Source: Bugulina stolonifera (Eukaryota; Bryozoa; Gymnolaemata; Cheilostomatida; Bugulidae). Taken from it: 64,000 nucleotides of DNA. The notes under the pieces were generated by a model. It had not been told where the DNA came from. It did not search any database and saw only the letters and a program-made list of their open reading frames with translations. The translations under genes and the position numbers were made by a program. Every line of letters starts with the position of its first letter. Within the stretch, counting starts at the first letter, position 1. Below, piece after piece: positions 24,486 to 35,900 of this stretch. The stretch lies in the NCBI GenBank assembly GCA_935421135.1, contig OW285192.1, positions 12,293,501 to 12,357,500 on the forward strand, written 5' to 3'.

Positions 24486-26217
24486 ATATAATCACCTTAA
24501 TATTATTTATGTACCTTTATTTATATTATTTAAATATTTATTTATATATTTAAATGCAAACACTTGCATGAATACTATCATGGTGTAGTACCATACTCTT
24601 ACTGTGTGATCTTATCATATCATTGTCTTGTTATTTATAATCAATGTCATTGCTGTACTTTTCAGCTCAGCTGTAATTCTACATGCATGTAGGTGAACCA
24701 GTATATATGGCGTAGGATATTGTCAATCTCCCTTACTACAGCAATGCTGGTCTATCGATTCATACTTTTTAGCCTACTTAATGGTGTCTAGCTACATCAG
24801 TAGTAAGTTGAGCTGTACTGTATTTATTACATGTACTTTATTATCCAATGTCCGATCTCTCTGTTAGAATATAATTATAGTGTAAGTGTGGGTATACATT
24901 ATGATCTGTTGATTTTTGTGTTTTTCATTCACATTATTCTCAAAATACTTGCCATACATTTTATGTTTTGGGTCAAGGTGCTGTTAGAAGCTGTTATTAG
25001 CTTTGATATTTTATCGTTACCTGACATTCTTATATCTAATTATTGCATAGTCCGAAACTGTATGGTGCTTTCTACAGTAAATACATTATATATAATATAT
25101 TCACCAGTAGCGTCTATACTACAGGAACATAATAAAGGATACAAAACAAGACAACCACCAGAACTTTTTAGCTGTTGTAGATGTACATCTGTACATGTAG
25201 ATGTAGGTGATGAAGATATTCGATAGTACAATTACATGTAGTAATAAAAAGCCTAAAGGCTGTTCGAGTTCTTGCAATAAGACATAGCCAAATAATACAT
25301 TCAGGTGTCGCATGTTAGATAATTAGAGAAGAGAAATGGATATCATTGTTAGAGTAGGGTGAATGGTTTACATCATTTCATCTGGTATAACTATTCAGCA
25401 AATAAAACATAAAGCTATGAGTTGTCTTCTCTCTGTTATGTTGACAGCACGAGTCATAAGTGTACAGTTATTCTCCCACAAGATGCTTGCTTATTCTTGA
25501 CTTCCAAATAAATGTAGAGTCTCAGTCTGTTTCAGTTGGGAATTCTGCAGCCTGAAGGCCAGAGAGCCCTAATTATTCTCTGACAGTAGAGAGCCTGTCT
25601 CTGGGAATCTCTACTAATTGAGTAAGTGTCCATGCTTACCCTTAATTTCTAAAGTATCTTTAGCTTTACCAATATACCGATACGATGCAGAGAGCTTTGG
25701 CCGTTAGATGCAAGTCATGCACACCATATATTTCTAGTATTATAATGTTTACAAGTAGACATGATATTATACAACTGTTAGTAGTCTACATGTAGACTAC
25801 TAACAGTTGTATAATATCATGTCTACTTGTAAGTATACTGCAAGTATAAGCTTCAAATATGATGTTTAGTTTAATTTAAATGCTATTCTATTATTATTGG
25901 TTACTTTTATAATGTTTCTGGTATTTTAGTTTCCCATGAAGGTAATTTAATATTATGTTTCTAGCTAGACCATTTTATGTGGAAGATTTATATACTTGTT
26001 TATGACAGAGATGTTACTATAAATGTCATCAATAGTTAGTTTCCACCCTAATCCTGTCCTCCAATTGGTTGTCTGATTATTTCCTCATCTAACAATTCCC
26101 ACAAATGAAGATTAATTTCTTTATTAATCCGTTAATCTCCCCATTTGGTTAAATACCCTTGAAGTGTTTAAATAGACAAAGTCAGTTCTTTCAGCAGCAC
26201 AGCTTAGTAGAGATGTC
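24486..26217. other. SC-A/SC-B spacer
   Basis: AT-rich with no convincing gene. It contains a perfect 84-bp palindrome at 25749-25832. A TATA-like TTTAAATAG lies at about 26168, 50 bases before the SC-B start codon. Confidence 0.5.
25749..25832. repeat. Perfect 84-bp palindrome
   Basis: The two 42-base halves are exact reverse complements with no spacer, centred on CTACATGTAG. It could extrude as a cruciform or, if transcribed, form a perfect hairpin. It lies about 390 bp upstream of SC-B. It may be a tiny foldback element or a structural signal. Confidence 0.95.
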
Positions 26218-29200
26218 ATGACACTAGAGCTCAAGATGGAGAAAACTGATCAAGTTGGCGGGCTCAGGAAGACCTTAACAGTCTTCCTGCAAGTGATTGT
26301 GGCGATGATAGCCTTAGGCTATGTAGCATACACCACGTATGAGATACAGATGCTCAAGCTGATCGTACAAAACCATGAGGATTATCGATTTCTGGAGAGA
26401 GACGTGAATTCTGATCACCAACATGTAAGCTCTCTAGGTTGTGTTATATGGTCAGGAAGGCCTATGTCTTTGTCGAGGGTTTTGGTAAATTGTAATCTGT
26501 TATACTAGCCTTCATGTAACGAAAGATTTTACAGATTGAAATGCTATCAACCTCAATAAAATTACCAACCAGAGTTCTCAGATAAGAAGAGTAATAAACC
26601 TATGGATGCTGACTGACCAATTTATTTAGGCTAGTTAATCATATATTTATACATTCCAGCAGCAGCAGCACACAGTGTCCAGAGATAAACGTGAGACCGG
26701 TTTCCGTGCTCCCAGTGAAATACGATTACAGGAACCTCTGGATGCTACGCCTGAACCGAAGTAATATCATTATTTTGTGTGTCAATGCAATCTCAGTTCA
26801 AGAGTCAACTTTATTATTGTTACTATGCAGTTACTAAAACTAGCATAAAAATGGTGCAAACATTGAAGCAACCAACATTATCAAATTTTGCTAAATTAGC
26901 CAGGGTGTGCTGGACACTCTTGGTTAATGTGTCCAGTTAAAGAGCTTAGGGTTAGAGGTCATAGGTCTACTCTCTCCTACTGTGCAAATGGAAGCTCTCT
27001 GACATATTTGGTATATTGTGATAGATATTCTATGCACCCACAATATGCTAATACCACATGAATATGAAACCTGTATGGTTGGAAAATATTCTTGATCCAC
27101 CGATTGTGTGGTGATATCCATGATTCATCATGTCTAATATTGAATTACCTCATTGGTTAATAGGATACAGAAGGATATTGGCGGACGACTAGTCCCTGAT
27201 AGAGCATCTTATGTGGTTCCATCAACAGACAGCATGGGTTAGTGTTTGACTTGAAATGTCAATTTATATAAATATGTAAAATGCAAATGAAATTAAATGA
27301 TGACTGAAACATGTAGGCGCATTTGCTTGGCCGAATGGAGCTACCTCAAGGCCATCAATGGACTCAGATTTACGTTAGACTAAAGTCGTTGTATTAGCAA
27401 AATCTGAACAGAAATTGGCTCAGTAATACGTTGTGTTTTGACTTAATTAGTCCGCACCTGAAACTTAGCTTATGAAGGCAATGGAAGTGATGCATAATAT
27501 TTTAAAGTTACCCCAAGTTAGTGTAGTTTGTGATTACAGAAAATCATACGCATGTATAATATGTTCAATAAATATATCACCCTATGTTTCCTCCTACAAG
27601 AATTATTATTCAACCAGACTATGCATAATATTTGTTTAGACATAAATATAGATAACCATAGATAGATCGTTTTTGTGTTTTGCAGTTGTCCAACATTGCA
27701 GCATAATTATAATCAGGGGTTATTTGATTTTACAGGGTCAGTATATACTAGATGGGGTAAGTTTGCATGTGGTGGCACTTCAAACGGGATACTTTATTCA
27801 GGTAAGTTGAGTGTACCTTAAGTAAAATCAAGTATAAGCCAGTTACACACTTGAGATCCTTTATTAGCACTATTCTAAAACTGACTTTGCTACAATATCT
27901 AAAGAATAAGGTTAATTACATGTACATCATTACCCAAGGATAACCTGCAAGGATAAAGTTGGTACATGGGCTATGCAGTGTATAATGTACACTGTATGTA
28001 CCAATTTTTGTCATATTACCACCTTTGTGTGATTGCAGTATACAGCGGATACCTGCAGTTTTGCATAATATTATTTACTTTCAAAGCTGTATAACATAAT
28101 CTTATCACTTTCAGGCTACGCTGCAGCAGCGCCCCCTATCAAAGGATATGGAGGATCAACTGAGATCCAGTGTGTACCGCTGGAATCTGGACACCACCAT
28201 AAGCTGAGCAACACCATATTTTCACGATCACAGTTGGCTCCAGTAAAGTTTAATTTAGGTCAGAGTAAAGTTACCTCAATATACATTAGAATTTTATGTA
28301 GCGTTGATAAATCTGACGGCGGATTAACATGTCAGCTCAAAGTATGACCAACATTCACAAGAACTTTTTACACATCTATTCATGAATACCTATGCAATGT
28401 AAATATTCAATAATTCGTTATCATGATACATGCTGAATGAATTATCTGTACATAATTATATCGCAATAGATATATATTTATATCAAGATATTTTTTATGT
28501 AGGTAGCCATACTGGATTTATGCCTCCAATGGCTCACAATGCTATAGTAGAGTGTGCCGTCTGTTCTACAAGAAAAGCTAACACTGTAAGTCAAAGTAAT
28601 ACACTAGCTGCCTTAGTGATATATCAGGTGACCTGTTGATGAGACATTATGTATGTCAGTACTACCCAGCTCCTAGCTCTTAGTTGTAAGATATATATTG
28701 CTACTTTGGTATTGAGAATAACGTCATCTACATACTAAACATGTATGTAATATCTTTCATAGACGCATAATATTAAATAAAATTTTGCTAGTTTTTATCT
28801 TGCTGATGGTTTGATCCCAGGGTACTAGTGGTCTAAATCCCTCCTGTGCTTGTACTACAGTATGTAGTTGTTTCCTCAATTATATTGTCATGTCAATCAT
28901 TTGTCACTAATAGTATGTAGACTGTGTTCTAGTTACTGATCCTCTAACCAAACCCTAGTAGTAAGGTTTTGCTGTCTTTACAGTGACTTACAGCCAGAGT
29001 TATGCACCCACTCTAGCAGTGTTACCTGGTAGCTTCATGTAGTTGAGTGTTTCCAGATTATACTCATGCTGCTGCTAGTCTAGTCTGAGTTTCTACGTAG
29101 GCTGTAAGCTTCTCTGGCACTCAACTGTCGTCTGCCTGGCTCCATAGGCTAGTTGTAATGCTTGCTTATTGGTGGCTTAGGTTAACATTCAACCAATAGT

Positions 29201-31698
29201 TAATGGTTATTTTAAATAAATTATATTACTACAAATCAGTTCTAAGACAAGGCTCTGTTCGCTAAACCCCCCCCCCCCCCCCCCCGAATACCAATAAACT
29301 TCAGGTGATAGCAAATGGTGATATTTTGTCCAATGGATGCATATAAAGTCACACATACATATTAGAATATTTTTATGCGTTGTACAATGTGTACATTTTC
29401 GTCATAAAAGTAGCACATGTATGCATTTTTATAGTACAAGCACTTCGTGCTTGGTCTGCGACGCAAACTTCACTGCAAAATTTGCTCGCTTCGCTCGGAT
29501 CAAATGATGGCTTGTGTTCATGTACTGTGGTCATACATGTACATGACCTCTGGTGGCACAGGCATGTTACAATGATTCCATGAGGAGTTGTGCCCCCTTG
29601 CATTAAAAAGACAACTCCAAGTCAATAGCGCGAGTTCTAACACCAATGTGTGGGGTGGGGTGGGTCATGTACCCACCCTCCCTTGGTCAGGGTTGAGGAC
29701 CTAAGGCTACCGACCCGCCCCGGCAGCGATGCCTGGGGACCCGGTTCCAAGGTCCTATCACCACCCAGAACCGAGATTCTCGCCGACAGCATTATAACAT
29801 ATATTATGAATCATGGGTCCGGGAGGTTCTTCGCCGTCGGCATAGCCCGAGATCCAACACTTATTTGGCGTGTGGGGTGGGTTGTGTACCCACCCCACCT
29901 TTGGGTCGGGGCCGAGGTCCTAAGGCTAGTGATTCGCCCCGGCAGCGATGCAATGGGACCCGGTCCCGAGGTCCTAGCACCACCCGGAGCCGAGATCCTG
30001 ACCGGCAGCATTGCAACATATATGAGTTGTCCCGATTTTCGACCCCGAATCTGATTGGAGGACGGCAGACCGCAGACCGCGGACCGCGGACTGCGGACCG
30101 CGGACCGTTTCGTCTTTTTATATATGATTGTAATGGTTTCTGTGATTTGGTGCGGTCGTCCTTGGACGACTATCGACCCAGAAATGAAGTGCCTATGAGT
30201 GGTAATAGGACTTCGCATTACATGAAAGATCGAGCGGTCTCATTAGCCCAATAACTACCAGAGACGACCCATCTGGTCCCAAGTCTGACCTTCAGACTAT
30301 ACTATAAAAGAGAGTGATCCGACCTAGTAGGCGGTTCGCTAAGCGAATGACCTGACAAAAGGAAGTGAAAGTCTCTGTATCAAGTATAGATGTGTCTTTA
30401 TTGAAAGCCAAGTGAAGACTGAGACAATGAACAGTAAAACAACGCCCTTTATATAGTATAAGGACTTCCGGCCGACGTAGTGTCGGGAAAAGACGACGTG
30501 TGGTCGTCCGGAAGTTGCGCAACAAGATGGCCGCCGGAAGCCCGACGGCCGACCCAAAATAGGTCGGGTTATACAAAAGTTGCTTATAATGGTCCAATTC
30601 ATGTACAAAATGAATATCAATGGATTCTGAGAGGTCGGGCCTCTGTACATGGGTATAAAAGGCATTAAAAGACTTAGATATAATCATGTAACTATATACA
30701 ACAATATAGGAGTAAAGTACATGAATGAGTAATGAGTATAAACACATGGAGACACGTATATAGACAGTAATTAAATGGTTTAACATGCAATGCAATTGAA
30801 TATAAGTATACGAACAGCTTAATTATGAGAGTGTGAGTGTCAGATGAGTAGCGCTGTAACAACTACTAGGCACTTAGGGTGCGGTGGAGCTTCGTCCGGT
30901 AGTTAGAGTCGTATACAAATGTCCTGTACCATCACAGTATTATCATTACCTGTAGGCCTGTGTATGATATATAGAATTATCAGTGCAATTTTACCTTTAC
31001 TTTGTAGATTATGATACCAGGGTGGTACAACAAATGCCCTTCCACATGGATTACTGAGTACAAAGGCTATCTCATGTCTACTCCAGGTATGTTTGCACAT
31101 CTTATTACTAATATTGTAATAAATATTCATTATATATATGCGAGTACATTGTACATTGTAATGTATACATATAATTTATAATCAATGCGCAATGGAGGCC
31201 TCTATGGAGTTTTCTTCTCTATCAATAATACATGAAGAACACAACTCCAATTTATGCTGATCTTCTATTGAGGCTATAATACACAGCGTGGCCAAACATG
31301 ACCTCATAGCTGCAGAGAAGCATAAATCCGATCACATGAAGTCTTCAGATATTGACATCAGATCACTAGACATCAGACATTGGAACCCTTTCTGGCAACG
31401 ATGGGATGTGGAATTTTGAAGAAGTTGAATATGAGGCAGTTTACCGTTGATGAAGTACTTGTATGTGAAATATGTATCTATTTTGGTCTTCGCAGGTTTA
31501 TCACGCAGGTACTATTTCTCCTCCAACACGTACTGCGTAGATGAGAATCCTGACACAACACACAGAGCGTTTGGCAGCACTCGACGTCTGCAACTAACCT
31601 TTCTACAGATTGGCCAGTGCAGTGCAGGCGAGCCCTGTAACAACTATAAAACAAGAAATCTGATTGGATGCACTGTTTGCTCCCGCCCTTCGGAATAG
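26218..31698 (+). CDS. SC-B: type II membrane protein with C4-like domain
   Basis: Exons 26218-26424, 26660-26760, 27164-27237, 27736-27801, 28115-28258, 28503-28585, 31008-31086, 31496-31698; 957 nt, 318 aa, same phases as its paralogues. The ATG at 26213 is followed at once by a stop, so 26218 is chosen. Membrane helix about residues 20-40, then YEIQMLKLIV coiled coil. Exon 2 holds SRDKRET, a full R-x-K-R furin consensus. The stalk is the shortest of the four (exons 2-3, about 58 residues). The domain shows VYTRWGK, YGGSTEIQC, CAVC, GYLMSTPG, TYCVD and a final CTVC, 10 cysteines in all. Exon 5 has lost the acidic and NSSS features of SC-A and SC-D and is more diverged (HHKLSN). Intron 6 (2.4 kb) contains a solo LTR and GC-rich repeats. 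Confidence 0.88.
29144..29235 (+). repeat. Copy 1 of a dispersed non-coding segment
   Basis: CTGGCTCCATAGGCTAG, then ATTGGTGGCTTAGG and CAACCAATA, aligns at roughly 70 percent with 42790-42885 downstream of SC-C. It may be an old MITE, or sequence duplicated with the genes. Confidence 0.45.
29269..29286 (+). repeat. Poly-C tract in SC-B intron 6
   Basis: An uninterrupted run of about 18 cytosines, unusual in this AT-rich DNA. The exact length may be a sequencing uncertainty. Confidence 0.9.
29648..30027. repeat. GC-rich tandem duplication next to an LTR
   Basis: Two copies of a 160-bp segment, offset by about 223 bp. Shared stretches include CGCCCCGGCAGCGATGC, GGACCCGGT and CAGCATT. Much richer in GC than the host DNA. 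It adjoins the leader side of the LTR at 30129 and may be internal sequence of that retroelement. Confidence 0.6.
30129..30936 (-). mobile_element. LTR of retrotransposon family L1 (808 bp) plus leader
   Basis: Boundaries TGTAATGG and CCATCACA. On the minus strand it runs TG to CA, with a TATA box (TTTATATA at 30448-30455 on the plus strand) and about 46 bases later a polyadenylation signal AATAAA (plus-strand 30397-30402): the U3-R-U5 layout of an LTR. It is longest at the U3 end. The neighbouring 30045-30128 (GGACGGCAGACC, GACCGTTTCGTC) recurs beside the POLA1 relic, so some internal leader is kept. No clear target duplication. Confidence 0.7.
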
Positions 31699-32994
31699 CA
31701 CCACCATATTGTTGTGTATAGGACTACAAGTTATAACATGATGTGTACATACATTGTAGGCATGCTTGTACACTATTCCTATATTATGTAGACCAACATA
31801 CATGTAATATATGTTTTCAATTGTTTTCAATATAGACCTGCTTTATCTTGAGTTGTAAAAGTATGACACCGTGAAAAACTGTGATCTAAAACCATACTTT
31901 TCACCTGTATACTATTACTCATTCATGTTTACATGCACATGCCATCTCCATATCTACTATTATTATGATACGCCAGGACTAAATAATGGCACACTTCATA
32001 TGGATGGAACTAATAAAAATGTGCATGCAAATATGCTAAACTGTGTACGTAGCACATGACTGTAAGTCACTACTGCTGGTGGTGATTTGACTTCTTTAAA
32101 TATTTTTCCTTGCTCATCAATATATTACATGTATGCAAAATTAAAGTCTATAATTATTTTGTTTACATCATTCTTGCATACAATATAAATACATACTGTA
32201 GTCTACACAGAGTTACATAGAATACTGCTTACAATGATATACTACATTGTATGTAACTAGTCCTCATGTACTGGTGGGTCCAGTTTACCATGATATACCC
32301 ACCGTATGTCTATAACAGCTGTCATACAGCAATGTCATATCCATGCAATAAAATGTCTGCCTGTTATCACACTGTTGTTTTGATAGAAACATACATAGTA
32401 GAGTATGGAAAAATGAATAATGATTGTTATAAATGACATCTAGGGCAATGGCAATGGCTCTGATATGATCTATTGAACCATTGAGAGCCCTGATCTAGGG
32501 CAGAGCCATTGAGTAGATGGCCCAATGGCTCTGATCTAGGGCAGAGCCATTGATGGCTCTGATCTAGGGTACTCTGTCCTCCTGGACACCTGATTGGCCA
32601 ATTAATTAACCAATCATTCACTATAATAGGCAGCAGTTAAAAGGTTACACTAATCACTAGGTAGCCTTGTGTGAATCAATGATAATATACATTATCATTG
32701 TATATTATCATTGTGTGAACCTAATCACAATCTGTGGTTTTTGACATCAATGAAATGTCATCAATTAACCTGTAGAACTACTTATCATAGTAGACAGTGC
32801 GCTGCCACAGCGTAGCAGTTTGTCTCTTCATTATACACGCTGCCGCTGCTGTTAGTACACTGAGGGCATTTCTCACCCATCAGAAGGCCTCGTGTCTGGA
32901 CAGAACTTGACCAGCTGACCCATGTCTTAACTCAAATTGAGTTGAGCAGAAGTTAAAGCATCATGAATGAATAAGTTCTTCAGGGACAGAAATT
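31699..32994. other. SC-B/SC-C spacer
   Basis: AT-rich, no gene. It holds repeats of ATGGCTCTGATCTAGGGC in both orientations at 32440-32572 and a 37-base near-palindrome at 32677-32713 (14-base arms of CAATGATAATATAC). A polyadenylation signal AATAAA lies at about 32347. Confidence 0.5.
32440..32572. repeat. Short direct and inverted repeats
   Basis: Three near copies of ATGGCTCTGATCTAGGG, with GGCAGAGCCATTGA as the partly inverted counterpart. Looks like a small local minisatellite. Confidence 0.7.
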
Positions 32995-35900
32995 ATGGCA
33001 TCAGAAAGGAAAGCACGTGTCACTAATACAGATACCATATTGAGAATTTGTCTAGCGTCAGTTGTAGCTGTCTATATGGTCTATAGCCGATACGAAATTC
33101 AAAATTTGAAACTTCAAATCCGACATCTGCAGTCAAAGGTGGAGAGTCTGGGGTCCGAGAGAGTGATTACTAAAGATCACGAACACCTGAAGGTAAATAC
33201 AATCATCTAATATTATTAGTGAGTTGTTGCAGTCCTATTGACTAGTATGATGCAGCCTAGTCATGGTTCTAGGGCTAGCCTGGGCTCCAAGTCCATCACA
33301 ACAATTCACGAGTGCACTTTATGTCGATAATTGACTGTGGTTCATTTAGTCTAACGATGTAGGGAGGGGATGGATTTTGGAGTCGAGACTACCATTCCTC
33401 CAAGCTGTAGTTTCCAGTATTTCAGGCGGTCCTCTAACATCCTCTAAGAGAACAGACGTAACATTGGGCATCCAGTGCGAAAGCACTCTTTCTTTGTAAC
33501 CTCACACACTTTTCTGTTTCTCTTGTTATGAACAGGTTGTATAATTTTTATTCTTAGTAGCATTTGAAACCAGTAAAACGCCTGCACATACCTGCACATG
33601 CATGTAAGTTGAAAGAGTGAGACGAGAGATTAGTGTGGTATTTCGGCATCATTCAGTTTTTCAGTTATTTTTTTTCTCGATTCAAAATTCCATAACAGAA
33701 TTACCTCAGCCTATTTTCTACAAGGCAATCTAGGCTATATCATGACTTGTAGGCCTCCATGCAGGTTTAAAGGCTTATTAGATACACTCTAAAATGCTTC
33801 AATCAATTTAATTTCATCTGAATTCAATTATTATTCCTGTTCCAAACAGAATGTATGCTTGGAGGTTCAAATACAATTCTATAGGTCTACATGTACAAGC
33901 AAAATCTAACAATAATATAGAACAGTAACATTCACCGAATGACCTCCAGAATTTACATGTTTTGATATGAAACTTATTAGGAAGTCTACCTATGTTGTAG
34001 GCCTATTATTGCCATACCTTTGGAAGTAGAGGGTGGGTAGCTCTTGATGGAGTTGGTCTAATTTATCTGCCTAATTTTATAGAAAGCCTTACTATATGTA
34101 CATCTACAATCATGTACATTGAAGCTGTAAGGTTAAAAGAGCACCTGTGGCTTAGTAGTTGGACTCTAGACTTTCATCTGCGATGTTAGGAAGGCTCCTG
34201 AACCGCTTGGCCACTTTGTCATGCTGAAACAGGGCCGTGAAAACACCTTCTCTAACCCCAAATTAAAACAAATGCCAATCTCTTTAGGTCATTGCTTCCT
34301 TGCCTGGATTTAATAACGAAAAGTGAAATCAGTGATGCATGTAGCTGTTATGTTTATCGTATCACACAGTCATGGTAGTAGTATAAATAATGCAATTGAT
34401 TTTGCCTTTTCAACACTCTATCAAATACAGCAATGCAATTCATAGCCATACCCATATTACACTACTGCATGTATTTAGGTTTGTATGAATTAAATTGGTA
34501 CTCTACCATTTGTTTATTATTGTTGCCGCCGTTAGTAATAACAACTATAACATTCAAGCTACAAGACAAATGAAAAAGTTAATTTACAGAAATACCTAGC
34601 CTGGACAAATAGCCTGCTGACAGGGAAACTATAATTTCCTAATAATATATTGTTAGGTAGAAAATTCAAAACTTCTGAAACAATGTTTACATAAAGCTAT
34701 ACCTTTGCGTGAGTCATGATTCAGAATAATTCAGATGAATAAGCTGCCTGCTTATTAATTTCCAAGTGAGAGATATATACAGGGCTACGGACATTATTGA
34801 AATTTGAAACCAGTAACTATCTACTATCTACATGTACTACCTAGATGTAAATGTACTGTTAATACCAGCTAGTCCCATCAGCCTACAGTTAAACAGATAG
34901 TAGCATGTGTGTGTGCATGACCAAGTAGGTACAGAAAGTGCTGGCTCAGTCCTAGCTGAACAAGTTTTGAGGAAATACAATCCAACTGGTGGTGTTCATT
35001 TTACAGCATGGGTTGTCATTAACCAGGAGCACTAGGTCTATGACCAATGAGGAGATTAGAAATCAACTTCTTGAACTTCAAGTTGAAACCCAGCCAACTA
35101 TTCAAAGCTTAACTTTCAGGTATGGTAGCTTTCTGGTCATAAGATTATATTATTAAATTAGTCCTAAATGGGAAAATCTGCAGGCCATGTTTCTTCACAT
35201 ATCAAATCAAATTTTAAGGCATATATTATGCATGCCTTTTAATCACAAAATTTGTGTGTAACATGTAATATGTAATATGTAACATATAATATGTAATATG
35301 TAACATGTAATATGTAATATGTAACATATAATATGTAATATGTAACATATAATATGTAATATGTAACATATAATATGTAATATTGCGATGAAACGACCAG
35401 CCAACCCCACAACCAGGCCGACGTATGCAGAAGCCATTAAGAAGGCCCTGATACCTAGACGGGTGCTGTCCCTCCTGGATAGCTCTAAGTTTAGAAATTT
35501 TGTTACTAATACCATTAAAGAGGCAAAAAAGAAGCACTTTTCAGAAAAGTTTGAAGCATGCAGAGACAACAACACTGAAAAGTGGAAATTTATTAAAGAG
35601 CTTATCAGCAAACAAAAAGTAAATGAGTGTCCCTCACTCATCAAAATTGATGAAAATGAAATCTCAGAGCCTACAGAGATTTGTGAAAAGTTTAATGACT
35701 TTTTTGTCAGTGTAGGAGAAAATCTTGCTCTATCTCTACCCCCAGCAACCCAAAACTTTGAAGATTATTTCATGGAGGTACCAGAAGAATGATTTTTTGA
35801 TTTTCATGAAATAGGTCAAGCCGAGATTTTAGCGATTATTGGCAAATTTAGGTTGAAAAAGGCGTCTGGGTTTGATAAAATCACTCCCAGGGCCATTAAG

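Noticed and set aside
30292..30795. Minus-strand frame of 167 codons, with relatives at 44.6 and 61.1 kb
   Set aside because: These recur only because the LTR recurs; they lie in its U3-R region and show no gag or pol motif.
34134..34270. Second SINE candidate with an A-box-like TGGCTTAGTAG
   Set aside because: No acceptable B box at the right distance and no clear tail.
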